DNA from: Telmatactis stephensoni
Lineage: Eukaryota; Cnidaria; Anthozoa; Actiniaria; Isophelliidae
DNA length: 64,000 nucleotides
Assembly (NCBI GenBank): GCA_029948255.1
Contig: JALIZF010000967.1
Coordinates: 52,608 to 116,607, forward strand
Direction: 5' to 3'
Made by a program: the position numbers and the translations under genes. Below the pieces are notes generated by a model. The model made no database searches. It worked only from the letters and a program-made list of their open reading frames with translations, and was not told where the DNA came from. Shown one piece after another: positions 37,794-51,084 of this stretch. How positions within the stretch are numbered: position 1 is the first letter of the stretch; each line of letters opens with the position of its first letter.

Positions 37794-38562
37794 GTGCAAG
37801 CAACGTATTGGTCTTGCAATTCGTCAGGAAGTACAAACTTCCTTCCAAGGGAGTGACAGATCTTCTCTCCTTGATTAGACTGCATTGCCCAAAGGGAGTC
37901 AACAATTGTTTACCCACAACACATAAGAAGCTCCTTAAAAGTGCATTGCCTGGAATGACTGGAATACAAAAAGTGAGAGTATGCTTTGTTTGTAGTAAAA
38001 GCTTGCGTACAGTCGGTGGGAGGTTAGAATGTGAAGATGGACATCCAGCAGGAGAGCTTACAAAAGATGATTCGTTCTTCATAGAAATTCCTTTAGAGCC
38101 ACAGTTGAAGATGTTAGTTGAAGGTAAGTCTTAATGCAATGTATACATGATATACCAGATGAAATCTGTTGGAAGGGTATTTTTTCCTCAGTATATGGAT
38201 AATATTGTTTGGCTGCATTTGAAAATGTAATTATTCTATACCAGAAAATTCCTCAGATATCATAGAATCATGTGAAAAACATAGAACAGCATGCCAACAA
38301 CCAACAAGCAGTTATAAAGATATAACTGATGGGATGTTGTACAAAGAATACCGCAGAAAGGTCTATGAAAATGGTAATGGTGAAAACTACCACATCAACC
38401 TCATGATAAGCACAGATGGTGCCCCAGTGTTTAAGTCTGCCCATTCTTCAATATGGCCTCTTTATGTAGTGGTTTTGGAACTACCTGTGCACAAAAGGTT
38501 AGACAACCAGAGAAAAATATCAATTTTACAAATATTGATCGAGGGACTGCCTCACATTCAAA
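37794..38562 (+). pseudogene. CACTA/EnSpm-like transposase exons (partial)
   Basis: Exon 37794-38123 follows the acceptor TTGTCTTTAG and ends at GTAAGT; exon 2 starts at 38245 after ATACCAG. The joined frame is continuous (phase 1). The first exon has the N-terminal pattern of cnidarian CACTA-type proteins (VLVLQFVRKYKLPSKGVTDL, LIRLHCPKGVNN, then CFVCSKSL). The second has DITDGMLYKEYRRK followed by ISTDGAPVFKSAHSSIWPLY and ELPVHKR, which matches the TNP2/Transposase_21 region. The frame ends at a possible donor near 38562 and no further exons are apparent, so the gene is truncated at both ends. Confidence 0.7.
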
Positions 38563-38567
38563 GGTGA

Positions 38568-39439
38568 CCATGGCCCCTGTACAGGTTTCATTTCATTCTA
38601 ACGATTTTATTAGATCTTTACTTTATCATTACCTGATCCCAATATTTTTTTTACAATTTCAGATATTCTTTTAAGAATGTATTGCTGGTTGGCCTATGGT
38701 ATGGGTAAAAAAACCCTGAAATTAATGTGTTTATAGAGCAAACCGTAAGAACAATCTCAAATATTCAGGCAGAAGGCATGTAATCACTAGCTATTAAATT
38801 TATATAATATATTAGTGCTAGTTGATAATTTTACACCATTCAAATTTTATATAGTCATATTCTTGGCATCCAATGACTAAATTGGTTGCTTGTGAGTCCT
38901 CATCCTCGCTTTTGTTTACCTCCTCTCTTCTCTCCAATCTACTTGGTCAGCAGAATGCCAAAAAAGGTAGCAGACCAAAATGATGGTTAGAAACAAATCA
39001 AAATCTGCCACTGCTACCTCGTGATTGTTACGGCCATGAAATATATAATACACAACTGCCTAATTCAACTTGATTTTTACAGGACTTCAATGTTTCATGA
39101 AAAGTACAAATCTCCATTTCATTGTAAATCCACACCTTCACTGCTATACCATGCCGGAAATAGGAATGCACTTTCTTAATTTTTATCTTATTACGAGTAA
39201 CATAGTAATACCATTTCATCAGATTTCATGTGGAAGTGTATTGTCCTCATGGTCTATCTTATTGACAAGAAAAATCCATGTGGTGATATTAATTGAGAAA
39301 GGTCACGTACTGCTTAATAACCTTTGAGTGGTCATGTTCACTAATCATGATAGCTAATTTGTATGAGTTTTACATTAATCCCATATATACAGAGTGCATA
39401 CTCTTCTTCGAGAGTACAATCTCGGTCCACCTCTCTAAG
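38568..39439. other. Non-coding spacer before the minisatellite
   Basis: AT-rich with no supported exon. A diverged precursor of the array motif (TACTCTTCTTCGAGAGTACA) appears at about 39400-39420. Confidence 0.5.
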
Positions 39440-40852
39440 TGTTTGTAGCGTAATAAACGTACTACTCTTCAAGATGAGCACACTGGCAGTTTACCACTTA
39501 CCGTAAGACCGTAATAGCGTAATAGGCGTACTACTCTTCAAGAGTACATTCACAGTTTACCACTTACCGTAAGACCGTAATAGCGTAATAGGCGTATTAC
39601 TCTTCAAGAGTACATTGGCAGTTTACCACTTGCCGTAATAGCGTAGTAGCGTAATAGGCGTATTACTCTTCAAGAGTACATTGACAGTTTACCACTTGCC
39701 GTAATAGCGTAATAGCGTAATAGGCGTACTACTCTTCAAGATGAGCACACTGGCGGTTTACCACTTACCGTAAGACCGTAATAGCGTAATAGGCGTACTA
39801 CTCTTCAAGAGTACATTGACAGTTTACCACTTACCGTAAGACCGTAATAGCGTAATAGGCGTATTACTCTTCAAGAGTACATTGGCAGTTTACCACTTGC
39901 CGTAATAGCGTAGTAGCGTAATAGGCGTATTACTCTTCAAGAGTACATTGACAGTTTACCACTTGCCGTAATAGCGTAATAGCGTAATAGGCGTACTACT
40001 CTTCAAGAGTACACTGGCACTTTACCACTTACCGTAAGAGCGTAATAGCGTAATAGTCATGATACTACTCTTCAAGAGTACATTGGCAGTTTACCACTTA
40101 CCGTAATAGCGTAGTAGCGTAATAGGCGTACTACTCTTCAAGAGTACATTCACAGTTTACCACTTACCGTAAGACCGTAGTAGCGTAATAGGCGTATTAC
40201 TCTTCAAGAGTACATTGGCAGTTTACCACTTACCGTAATAGCGTAGTAGCGTAATAGGCGTATTACTCTTCAAGAGTACATTCACAGTTTACCACTTACC
40301 GTAAGACCGTAGTAGCGTAATAGGCGTACTACTCTTCAAGAGTACATTGGCAGTTTACCACTTGCCGTAAGACCGTAGTAGCGTAATAGGCGTATTACTC
40401 TTCAAGAGTACATTGGCAGTTTACCACTTGCCGTAATAGCGTAGTAGCGTAATAGGCGTACTACTCTTCAAGAGTACATTGACAGTTTACCACTTACCGT
40501 AAGACCGTAATAGCGTAATAGGCGTATTACTCTTCAAGAGTACATTGGCAGTTTACCACTTGCCGTAATAGCGTAGTAGCGTAATAGGCGTACTACTCTT
40601 CAAGAGTACATTGACAGTTTACCACTTACCGTAAGACCGTAATAGCGTAATAGGCGTATTACTCTTCAAGAGTACATTGGCAGTTTACCACTTGCCGTAA
40701 TAGCGTAGTAGCGTAATAGGCGTACTACTCTTCAAGAGTACATTCACAGTTTACCACTTACCGTAAGACCGTAGTAGCGTAATAGGCGTATTACTCTTCA
40801 AGAGTACATTGGCAGTTTAGCACTTGCCGTAATAGCGTAATAGCGTAATAAG
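39440..40852. repeat. 66-bp minisatellite, about 21 units
   Basis: Units of about 65-70 bp run without interruption. Each has a near-perfect palindrome TACTCTTCAAGAGTA, a CAGTTTACCACTT box and repeated CGTAATAGCG 9-mers. Two variants alternate: one with CTTACCGTAAGACCGTAATA, the other with CTTGCCGTAATAGCGTAGTA, giving a higher-order period near 131 bp. Two units carry AAGATGAGCACAC in place of AAGAGTACA. A degraded unit is recognisable at 41144-41196, inside the promoter of the next gene. Confidence 0.95.
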
Positions 40853-41276
40853 CGGTTCATTGGCAGTTTACCACGTGCACTCGCCGTAAATAGGGGCCGA
40901 TTTGTCGCCGACTTGTTCTCTCCGCTAGTAGCTCAACTAAAATCGACAAAATGGCCTGAAATGCATTTTTAACAGAGAACACCAATAACACAAGCAACAC
41001 TGTATAAACCGTTAGAGTTTATTTTCTTTATTATTTACTGAGTTACAGAGTAGAGCCTTAACTCCCGTCCCGGCATGCAAAGCTCGGTACAATATTGTCT
41101 CTCGTAGTGTCCGACGTAGTGAGCTTGGGCCTCCGAGCCTGTGGAGTACATTCGCAGTCTCCCACTCGCCATATTAGCGAAATATAATGCAATAGGAGCA
41201 TTGTTCTCTTTCCATCTTCACAAGTACATTCACCTCCAAAAAACTAGGCGATGTCGAGGTCGCCGGTACGGTGTAC

Positions 41277-41283
41277 TATATAT
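41277..41283 (+). promoter_or_regulatory. TATA box of KDZ-type gene
   Basis: TATATAT lies 65-71 bases before the ATG at 41348, in a GC-richer segment that also holds the outlying minisatellite unit at 41144-41196. Confidence 0.5.
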
Positions 41284-41347
41284 TGAGCCCGCATTACTTA
41301 TATCCTGCGAAATGAGGAGTCTTCGCTTGGTATAAAGTCTTTTAATT

Positions 41348-43077
41348 ATGGCTCAGAAAAAAAGAAAGTTTTCTTTGGATGCCCTTGAAGAACGCTACGC
41401 TCAAAAACAAACTTTCACTTCAAATCTTCGTTTGAAAATAGATGCCTTAAAGGAAATCAATCTCGAGGAGTTGCCGCAGGATATTTCGAATGACGATGCT
41501 CTCCTTCTATTAACAGCTAAGTTCACATTCCAGGGTATATGTATCTTAAAAAAGGCCATAAAGCATGTCCCAAGAGCCGTAAATCTTAAACGACGTGATT
41601 CAGACTTTGCAGTTCGAACAATATTGGTTCATGAAATTTTGAAGACTACGGAAATTTTTCGATCGATAACACTTGAAAGGGTTGAATTTTTAATCAATTT
41701 CTTGGAAACGCACTGTCAGCATTTTATCAGTACTGATGATATCAATGAACAACAGTTTTGGGATGTGTCAAAAACCTCTGATTATCCTGTAAACAAATTT
41801 TTGTCTCCCCCTGTGGAGGCGTGTACTATTTGTGACGAGAGTCTACACATGCATAATCCACCTTCAAGTGCTAAAGTCTTCACTCTGGAAGGTGTTCTCC
41901 CGGCATCCAAAGTCACACTGCAATGTAAGACTTGTGGCATTACATATGGTATTACAAGGTACACCGATTCGACAGGAGGTCATTACTACGGTAAAGATGA
42001 GAAAGTGGAATATGTGGAAATCAGTAATTCAACATACATGGCAAAGTCTCTGTACAACTGGATCCCTTCCCTGAGGTACGGTAATGTTTTTATAACGCTT
42101 TTTGTTTTAAATTGTGATCATTTATAGATCACATTCTCAGTATAAGATAAAAAATGATACTTAGGCATGGACGGTGGCCCATAATTCCTGTTTTGCGCAA
42201 CGAGCGCGCGCGCGACGTTACAAAAATTTGAATAACAAACCTTTTTTCGAAGAACGTGTTCGCACAACAACCATCGTAAAAACACACTAGTTTTACGACT
42301 TTTGAAAAAGAAAAATCTCATTTTGAGAAGAAAAATACATGGTTTCTCATATTCTAAAGTCGAATTCATTCTAGATGATGAAAGGCGTTTGAAAAAAGGC
42401 TCTTTTTACGACCGTAAATATAGAATTTTTGGCCGCCATATTGGAAATGTCCCATAATGCATTGTATTCCTTGCCATTTTCTAGGGAGGGGTGGGGATTT
42501 CATGGTTATATAGGAAAATATTTTAATAAGATTTCGCGCGTTTCTCGGCAAATAACTTTATAAATCGCATGGATACTCCATAATTTTATTTTCTTATTCG
42601 GTTTTAGATTAACTATAAAGTAAATTCAAAAATTAAACCAATAAAAAATGATTCGCGATAAATGTTTTTCGGCAATAGATTTTGATACGTCTTTTTTTTG
42701 TTTTTATTTTGAAGGATTCGATCTTGAGAAACTTTTATAACTTTCATTGTATTTCTTTATGAATTAACATTGGAAAAAATGATATTAAAAATTTTAAAAA
42801 TCGCTGGTCAGCGGTTATTTTTATCTCCGTAAAATGCATGGATATCTCCTTTTTTTCGTGAATAAAGAGACATTGCCTATTCTTCAAAGTAAATATAAAA
42901 TAACTAAAAAAAGGTTCACAATATTATGGGTCAACGTCCTTAAATATTGAATGTTTTCTTTTATGGCCATAAAGGACATCCATCATTTTAAAAGATCAAG
43001 TATTAATTAATCTATTGTTGTGGTGGATGGGTATTCTGAAGCTACTCCCAAAATAAGAATTCACTATCCTTAACTCC

Positions 43078-43108
<31 letters not shown>

Positions 43109-46100
43109 ACATTCTGGCCTAAATTTATATATTTCCTCATAATCTTCCCACATGAAATTTTATCTGTTTGCATTTGTATAATTTACTTATGATATCAATA
43201 CTAAATCATCATCATCATTTAATGATTTTCTTGTCAATTAATTTTCAGCAATCATGCTTGGTGCTCATTTTCTGCTTTTGCAGAATCATACAATGAGATC
43301 TATAAACATCAGATAGAGTTATACAGATCTGTCATGCAGGGTAACTTCCAAAATTTATACATCTCATTTCAGAATACATTTGTCAAAAGCTGTGTTTTAA
43401 AAAATTCACAGGGACTACAAATTAAATTGCATTAATTTGCATTTTAGTTGTATTAATTTTGTAGTTTTACTTAAACACTCTTGACTAAAATTTTGCAAAG
43501 ATTTAATTATCTATAAGTAGAGATTTGGTAAAAACTTTACAGCAAAAATTCAACGCTATAAAACTCTTAAAACTCTTGAAATCCATAAGAGTAATAAAAA
43601 TATTTTAAAAAGTTGCGACGTTTCAACGTTAATGAAATGTCAAAATGTCGTCTCAACTTTTTAAAATATTTTTATTACTCTTATGGATTTAATTATCTGT
43701 CTGTGTTTGTGGTTCTTACTTGTGATTTGAACATTTTGTGCGATAAATTAAAATGAGCTCAAGAGTGTATTAAGGTACAAACACACACGCACGCACACAC
43801 ACACAACACTCAACCAAAAAAAATATGCAGCAATTCAATCAAGTGCTGACAACTTATGCCTGTTCTAGTTTTGAACAGCAATAAATTAAACCAATCAAAT
43901 AATGATAACCTTAAAAGATTTGCACTGTAGCCTATCATGGATGAGAATAATTATGTTAATCATGTATTGCAGTATAGAGACATCATGTATTTTAAGCTTC
44001 CACATGTTTAATGTAATATTGTTATGTCTATAGAACCAGTTGAGGGCCAAAGTAATCCTGAGGAAGATGAAAATGATGTCTCATCAAGTAAGAAATGAAA
44101 AGAAGACTCAACAGTTTAATTTGTATTATAAAGACCCCAGCTTGTTGTAATGAGTTCAGTGATATTAATTCAAATTATTATAGATAAATTTGTTTAAGAA
44201 GGTCAAGTTATGTTTTTGTTGACTATTTGTTTCCAAAAACCTTTCCAATGAAAAAATTGCATGGTCATTTCTCAATATTTAGCTGATCATGGTTATGTGA
44301 ATAATTTGTCATATAATATATTCCTATACTACTATACTAATACTGCTGCTGCTGCTGATGATGATGATTATGATGATAATTGGAACTTGAAAGTAAAGGT
44401 TATTCTGATTGTAGTAGGTGCTGTAGGTATAGTGTCACTAGGTAGTGTCACTAAAAGACTGAAGACCTTCTTAAACAAAGAAATTTATCTATAATATTAC
44501 CCTATAACAAGTGGGCATTCTTTCAGGCACTATAAATAAATATTTGAAGAAAAATAAAATAATTTGAAGTATAAATTATGAATATAATTATGTGCAATGC
44601 TAAGAAAATATTACACACATAATTTTTGTTTTATAATTGCCAATTTATTTTTGTGAAGAACAAGATCAACAAAAAGACAAATGTTAAAACACTAAAATGA
44701 CCAAATAATTGGAAAATTAAAAGTTTATATTAATTGTTGCAGGTGTGCTTAAAGGTGAGCTCTCTGCAAAAGCAGTAGCAACAAGCTTCTGGAAACGAGA
44801 AGTTGAACTGGAATTAGAGGAGCTGGGAGAAAGAGATAAGTGGGCATTTAGCTCCAGTAATACTGAGGATGATGCCATGAAATGTATTGACAAAATGCGT
44901 TGTGAAAACTTGTACCTTCACAATTGCTCAAAAAGATGTAAAGACAAAGGTGAGACAAATTGTACTTTTATGTAATATTATATTAACATCAAAAAGTCTT
45001 ATGTTACTTGCAGATTTGTACACATTGCTACCTGCAGGAATGTTGCTCATCAATAAATTAACATTTTGTCAGTCACTATATTATTAAACCATAAATAACA
45101 ATATTTCTAAAGCTCATTAATAATTAATAAGCTAACAGGCAAATCAATAACTTTTGATTGGTGATGTAGTGTGGCCTTTATACTTTGAAAATAAAAGACC
45201 CATGCCGCCATTACAATTTGTCTTAACTATCAAATCAATAATAACAATTATACTCATCTCATGTTCAATTCAAATGTTATATAACTGATTTCGTGCATGG
45301 GTATTATCAGTACATGAAGGACATGGTAGTTTTCAGATCTCTGCATAATAATGTGCAATGAATACTATGTTAATCCTGTGCATGTCTGTCTGATCAAGGA
45401 TAATTATAGCCTTATAGCCTTGTTTTTGGTGCTTCAAATAATTTTGTTCTACATTGATTGACAATAGTCTCAAGTAATGGGTTTAAGAAGTTATTTACAA
45501 AACTCACGTTGTGTTTTATCACAAGCTATAAACACTTACAATAACACACCTGCTTGTGCAAGTAGTAGTAGTGGTAGTGGTAGTGGTAGTGGTAGTGGTA
45601 GTGGTAATAATAATAATATATTTATAAAGTGCAAATACAAATCTGTTCTAAGCGCTAATAAGAGATATTGGCAGTGAGTTCCAGAGTTCAGGTGCAGCTA
45701 CAGAGTGATGACCATATATAGCACTGTGTAACACCTTGTCAACAGAGTACTTTATACATGTACATTTATTTACTGAATATATTATTAGCCTTGTTCCTTC
45801 ATCTGTTACTCCAATGAAGGGCTAAGACTCAAAATTAAACAGTAAATAATGTAAACTTGTACTCTTTTAATACAGTGATAAATTATTTAGAATAAATAAT
45901 TATTTAAACTCACTTCTTCTTGCATCACATACACCAAATAGAATGTAGTCTGCGCTATTAATTTGAATAACAAAATTTGTTACGGTGAAAATCAATTGCA
46001 AATGAATAGGAAGGACTGAATTTTGTATTATGACCACACCCACTTTCTTTAACTGACACACCTATTTTCTTTTTAATAAATTCTGCAACTTCATAAACAA

Positions 46101-49100
46101 ACTTCATAGAAATGTGATTTGCTTTCTTTGAGTGGTAACTGGTTAAGTCACCTGGAACTAGGTAGCCTGAAGATCAGTCTTCTCACCAGGACTCATGTAG
46201 TCGAGTCGCCCAATGTGAAAAATAGCATCCATTCAGTTAGTTTTAGGATTCCATCTACAGTAAGACATATGGCATTCTTGGACGGATTTTAGTCTGGACA
46301 TTAAATGTCGGAACTTAACAGAGTATTAAGTCGAACATGAAGTCTGAGTCTATGACCGTATATCAGTTCGAACTCTTATGTTGTCAGCTGATTTTCGCTG
46401 AGAAAACTATTTAAGAGCAAAAATTAAAAAAAGTACTAGTGAATAAGTAGATGAGTTTATTTAGGATTACTTCTGCATAATATACATGATTCCTGCAAAC
46501 TGATTTTGAGTCAATGAGGATCAGGTCCAAGCAACAAGCCATCAAGCACTGCCAATCCTTCGGCAACCATGTCAGTTTGAACTCTAATTTGAGTCCTATT
46601 TTTCGTTGAGAAACTATTCCAAATATAAACAAAAATAATATATTTTATTAGTAATATAGATCAGCTTATCTAGGATGTAAAAAAGACAAAAACTAACTGA
46701 ATGGATGCTATTTTTCGGGCAACTCGACTTCACGAGTCTGGGCAAGAAGATCAACTAATCTTTGGGTGATCTAGTTCCGGGCAACTTAACCTTGTTAACC
46801 ATTTGAGTATACTTGATGAAACATGCCATCAACATCAAACAGATATAGAAAGCTGAAGATCAAAAACCAAAGAAAATAATATACTGATCTATTGGTAAAA
46901 ATCTGAAATTTCCAATATTGCAAATTGCTTGTGACTGACATTTGGCACAAGGAGAGAGCAGTTCTAGAAATTGGACAACAAAAAGGGTGGGGTAGAGAAC
47001 ATACAAAATCTTGTGCCTATTCCACAGTTTGGTGACTTTTGTTGCAATTTTGTGCATGAAATTACTTACCAAAAAGTTTTTGTTGTACACCATTCCTTTT
47101 GTTTGTTAACTTGGTGTAATATAGTACCATGTTTTCCTTTCAACAGGATGTGGTATTGTATATGCAGTTGATGGCAACTGGAAGTTGAGATACCCGCATT
47201 GCATGTGGAAGGTGCATATCACTGTTCCTGGATTTGGTTCTGTGAATTACCCCAGTATCTGTCCATTGTCTCCAGAACGTGGACATGCCTTTTGTAAAAA
47301 TCATTCCAAAATGGCCAAATCAGCTGGTTACCCATCAGAACTAAGGCAATTTCTTTCAAAGTGTGGTATTCCATCAGTTGACACTTGTTCTGGTTAGTGA
47401 AAGCATTATTATATTTGTCATAATTGTTTAATAAATGGTGAATTACTGAAAAGTTAATTTTGAAAAAAAATTGTGGTTTTAAAACCTTAGTTTGTATATA
47501 ATCAGCCACGTACATCAACAAGATATTAATACCAAAAATATTATACGAATGTATTGAACAGTAGCTGCACATTTTTACAATTATATTAAATCTGTTTTTG
47601 ATTCATTTTGCAGATATCGAGTCACAAGCTATCCAACAAGCAGGTTTGAAAAATATTAGTGCTTATTATAAATAAATATTTTGTTTGAATTATTGTAAGT
47701 TGTAAGAGATGTTTTTGATTTTGAATGTGAATATCACTTGTCATGAAGCACTGCATAAACTAGCACATAATTTATGAATAAAAAAATTATTTGCACGATA
47801 AATAATATTTTAATGTCAAGAAAAATGCTTTGCATTCAGTGACATCAGTGGTGGCATTGGAAGGGTTGAAGTATTGCATTAATTCCAACCCCAATAGGCC
47901 ATGTTTTTTACCTTGGTGATCAGTGGGCAGCCTTTCAGAGCCATCTCTAGCTCACCCTCCTCCTCCCCTCCCTCATGCTTAATTTATGTGTTTGCTGGCG
48001 GTTCTTTGCTCTCACCTTTGCTCAGGGCTATTGTTATTGTAACTTAGCTCTCCTAGTTTGTATGTTGTAGTGGCTAAATACCTATTAAAGAGCAAGGACA
48101 TAGCCATAATTATGTCAACCCTGTCTTGTGTTGTACCTTTATGAACAAGCTACATGTAGCTCAGCACATATTGCATGTCAGGACCGTGTCAACTGCTTCA
48201 TTTATTGTTTTTTGAGCCATAAATGAATTTTTTGGTTTTTAGATGAATCTTTAAGATCAGTAGAATATAACAGTACAGAGGCTGTTGAAAGAAGCTTGGA
48301 TTTGCTTAGTGCAAGTTCACCTGAAACTTTTCAAGATAATGCCTCCACCTTTCAAGGTATTATACACATAATTATATAATTATGCAGTTTATTTTCAAGC
48401 AGATGATGACTGACCAGATTTACTGACATATATTATGGAATTTGATTGGTTGAAAATTGAACCTATGGGCATTTGATAACAAGTGGGACAATTAGAATTC
48501 AATCATCATGTTTACTCAGAATGAATTCATGCCAAATTCTGTCAGTCTCTGGTGTTGGAAAAAATAACCACTGACAGAAACTTCATCAGTTTTCTTATCC
48601 TTTCATTGCCTGGGGGGGAGGGCACTCAACCCCATTTTGGATAGGGGTGTGACACCGAAATTCTAGAAACCTGATTCTGTTTAAGACACTTGAAAGTGAA
48701 AAAAAATCATACCCTGTTCAAGACAAATAAGAAGAATATAGAGCCTAGCCTAGACAAAAAATGGCCGACTGAGGTGCTTTTTTGTTTATTTTGAATATCG
48801 TACCATATATCTAAGACAAAAAGATGATATGGCTTGGGATCTCATCAAAATTATAGATCCTGTTTAAGACAATGTTTTGGGTAAAATGTAGGAAGTTTGA
48901 ATTATGAAATACTGTTTGTTAGTACTTTAAGTTGATGAATGTATGCTTTCCTTCAACAAATTCTTGAAAACTTGGTAATACGGGGCTGTTTTTAATGAAA
49001 TTGGATTTTGTCCAATTTTGCTGATAATTCAAAACTTAACAAATAAATATGGCTAGGCTGTGGTTTATACTCTGATGAAGCACGACTGGAGCTGTAAAAC

Positions 49101-51084
49101 ACGAAAAAAGTTATAGAAAGCACGAGCCGTAGGCAAGTGATTTCTATAGCTTTTTGAGTGTTTTACAGCTTCAGGAGTGTTTCATCAGAGTATAAACCAC
49201 AGCCTAGCCTTATTTATTTGCTTTATATAATAGAATTTTACGAGCAAAGACAGCAAAACTGAGAATAAAAATTTAGCTAGGTAAACAGAGCGTGCGTCTT
49301 TCGACATTGAATCGACAAAATTTCACAGGATACTATCATATCGTCAAAATTATGCAAAAAATAGTTTTTCTATAGTGTTTTATTCTACGTAATTCATTAT
49401 AATAAGTTACCTCATTTATTTTGAACTGGTGATTAGATTTCCCCAAAATCTATCTTGCCTGACATGATCCAAGCTGAGGTTTACATCCAAAATCTTGAAA
49501 GTTGGCAAGGCATACTTATCGGTACAAAAATGGATTCTGATAAGTAAAGAAACTTCTTGCTTGTCGTCTCCTTCAACAAGCATGTTGACTTCCAATTGTT
49601 GTTTTCAGAAATCGTAGAAATATTCTTTTACAACGTTGAGTGAAGACTGTAGCTCCTCGACAAACATCCAAAATACTCGATCAAAAAAGCTCACAAATTA
49701 TATTTTACAGCTCCAAAAGTTTTGGTTCCAGTTTATAGAAGACGTCAGCTTTGCCTTGAAACCCACAACCTGAAGGTCATTTACATTTGTTGTCTTTTTT
49801 CCGTGTTATTTGCGTAAAAATCAACTTAAAAGCAAAGAGGTTTGCTTTTCTTTCATCGCATTACCTTTTCCCGCTGTTCGGGTGTACAAACGCGTGCATC
49901 CGCTAACAGAAAATGGCGGGAATTTTCACTTGTTTGGACTTGATCGCCAGGGATTGTGCAATAAAGGAATAAATTTCTTGTCTTTACTGAATAAATTTTT
50001 GCTTATTTTGCGAATGAAATAGGCTTGAAGGACTCACAACAAAGATTGTGAGTAAAAGATTTTGATTTTGTGACGTCACTTCTATTATCTGTACTCTGAT
50101 AAGGTATGGCTAATTGACCAATCAGATCATGCGCTCGTAAAATTCTATTATATAATGCAAAATAAAATAGAGTAAATATGTAATTTATGATTTTTTTTAT
50201 TTTAGGCACATCAGAATTTATACAATCAAATCCCACATTTGTAGAAAATAATGAGCAGGACCATGATATTGTATGTAATAAAGACACAGGAAATATGAAA
50301 ACACTTCGCTGTTGGTCAAGAGGCCTCTTTTTTATTGTGAGTTCAGGTGGACACATTGAATATTGGCAACCTCTGTACAGGTATGTTCAATTTCTTTAAA
50401 GACATATAGCTACAGTGCAACTACCCTAACCAAGGCCATCCAAACAAATGTTATATTAGTCCAGCTGGAAAATGGTGCAGAATTGTTTAAATTTGTGTAA
50501 CAAGTACCGGCCCCCCTGTCCCCCCCATTATATATTTACTTATAATGTACAATGTATTTATTAGACTTACCAAATTAATTTCTTTCATCAGGTCAGAATC
50601 TCCTACACAGGCATTTCTTATAATGGCCATCTGGCTTTACAAAAAGTTCAAAAGTCTTGAAAATGAAGGGTCCACAGAGTCAGAAATACAGGAAGCAATG
50701 TCAAAAACCTGCATTGCATATGACAATATGTGTCATGTCGACAGTTTGAAAGTATCTAAGCTAGACTTGCCATTTCCGCCTCCATACAACAAAGCATGGA
50801 AATCAATCAAGAAAGTTATTGACAGACTGCACATCACTAACCACAAAGATCCCAAATGCAAGCTACTCTACAATGCAAGTGACCACATCCCAGAAGCTTT
50901 TAACACCATGTCTTGTGAGCAAACATTTGCATGGGCAAGTCGTTTCAAAAAGGTGATATGTGCAATGCCTAGACTGCACCAGTTTTTCTTTCTCCATCGT
51001 ACTGTAAAACGCAGGAATGCTTACACAGAATTTTGCCACCACCATAATAAGAGTCCTACACTGCCTAAACTTGGCTACAAATAA
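41348..51084 (+). CDS. KDZ-type transposase-like protein, nine exons
   Basis: Exons: 41348-42075, 43249-43340, 44034-44087, 44743-44949, 47147-47392, 47614-47643, 48243-48356, 50206-50380 and 50592-51084. All eight junctions keep frame, giving an intact 712-residue protein with ATG and TAA. It starts with a nuclear-localisation-like MAQKKRKF. CxxC pairs at 159/162 and 193/196, followed by a conserved Tyr-rich stretch, resemble the CxC5 cluster of KDZ elements. Cys/His residues at about 345-430 (NCSKRCKDKGCGIVY, HAFCKNH) resemble CxC6. The C-terminus has CWSRGLFFIVSSGGHIEYW, AYDNMCHVD, NTMSCEQTFAW and FFLHRTVKRRN, recurrent in cnidarian repetitive proteins. It probably acts in the nucleus on DNA. 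The KDZ label is from memory of the family; the catalytic residues could not be fixed. An intact frame suggests recent activity or domestication. Confidence 0.8.
43078..43109. repeat. Poly-C and (CA)n tract
   Basis: A C run is followed by CA repeats within the first intron of the KDZ-type gene. Confidence 0.9.
43579..43690. repeat. Hairpin MITE in intron
   Basis: Arms of about 45 bp (ATCCATAAGAGTAATAAAAA and its complement) flank a short loop. It lies just after exon 2 of the KDZ-type gene. Confidence 0.9.
45562..45618. repeat. (GTAGTG)n microsatellite
   Basis: AGTAGT/GGTAGT hexamers run into AATAAT repeats in the fourth intron of the KDZ-type gene. Confidence 0.9.
46141..46793. mobile_element. 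Foldback element in intron
   Basis: Inverted arms of about 105 bp (46141-46246 and 46688-46793) share GGTTAAGT, GGAACTAG, AGTCGAG(T)TGCC and AATAGCATCCATTCAGTTAG. The arms have short internal differences, so the copy is old. The centre is non-coding. Confidence 0.8.
48615..48895. repeat. Second CTGTTTAAGAC repeat, truncated
   Basis: Same family as 11287-11693: CACTCAACCCCATTTTGGAT, GTTTAAGACA and GATGATATGGCTTGGGATCT occur in the same order. The C-run end is missing. Confidence 0.85.
49029..50155. mobile_element. Complex inverted-repeat element in intron
   Basis: A strong hairpin lies at 49029-49215 (arms share GGCTAGGCTGTGGTTTATAC and TGTAAAACAC). Next to it, TATATAATAGAATTTTACGAGC at 49213-49236 is mirrored at 50132-50153. 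It may be one foldback element with nested ends or two overlapping ones. No coding region. Confidence 0.6.

Noticed and set aside
39440..40852. Regular repeats resembling a CRISPR array
   Set aside because: Units are contiguous with no unique spacers, in a clearly eukaryotic intron-bearing sequence; it is a minisatellite.
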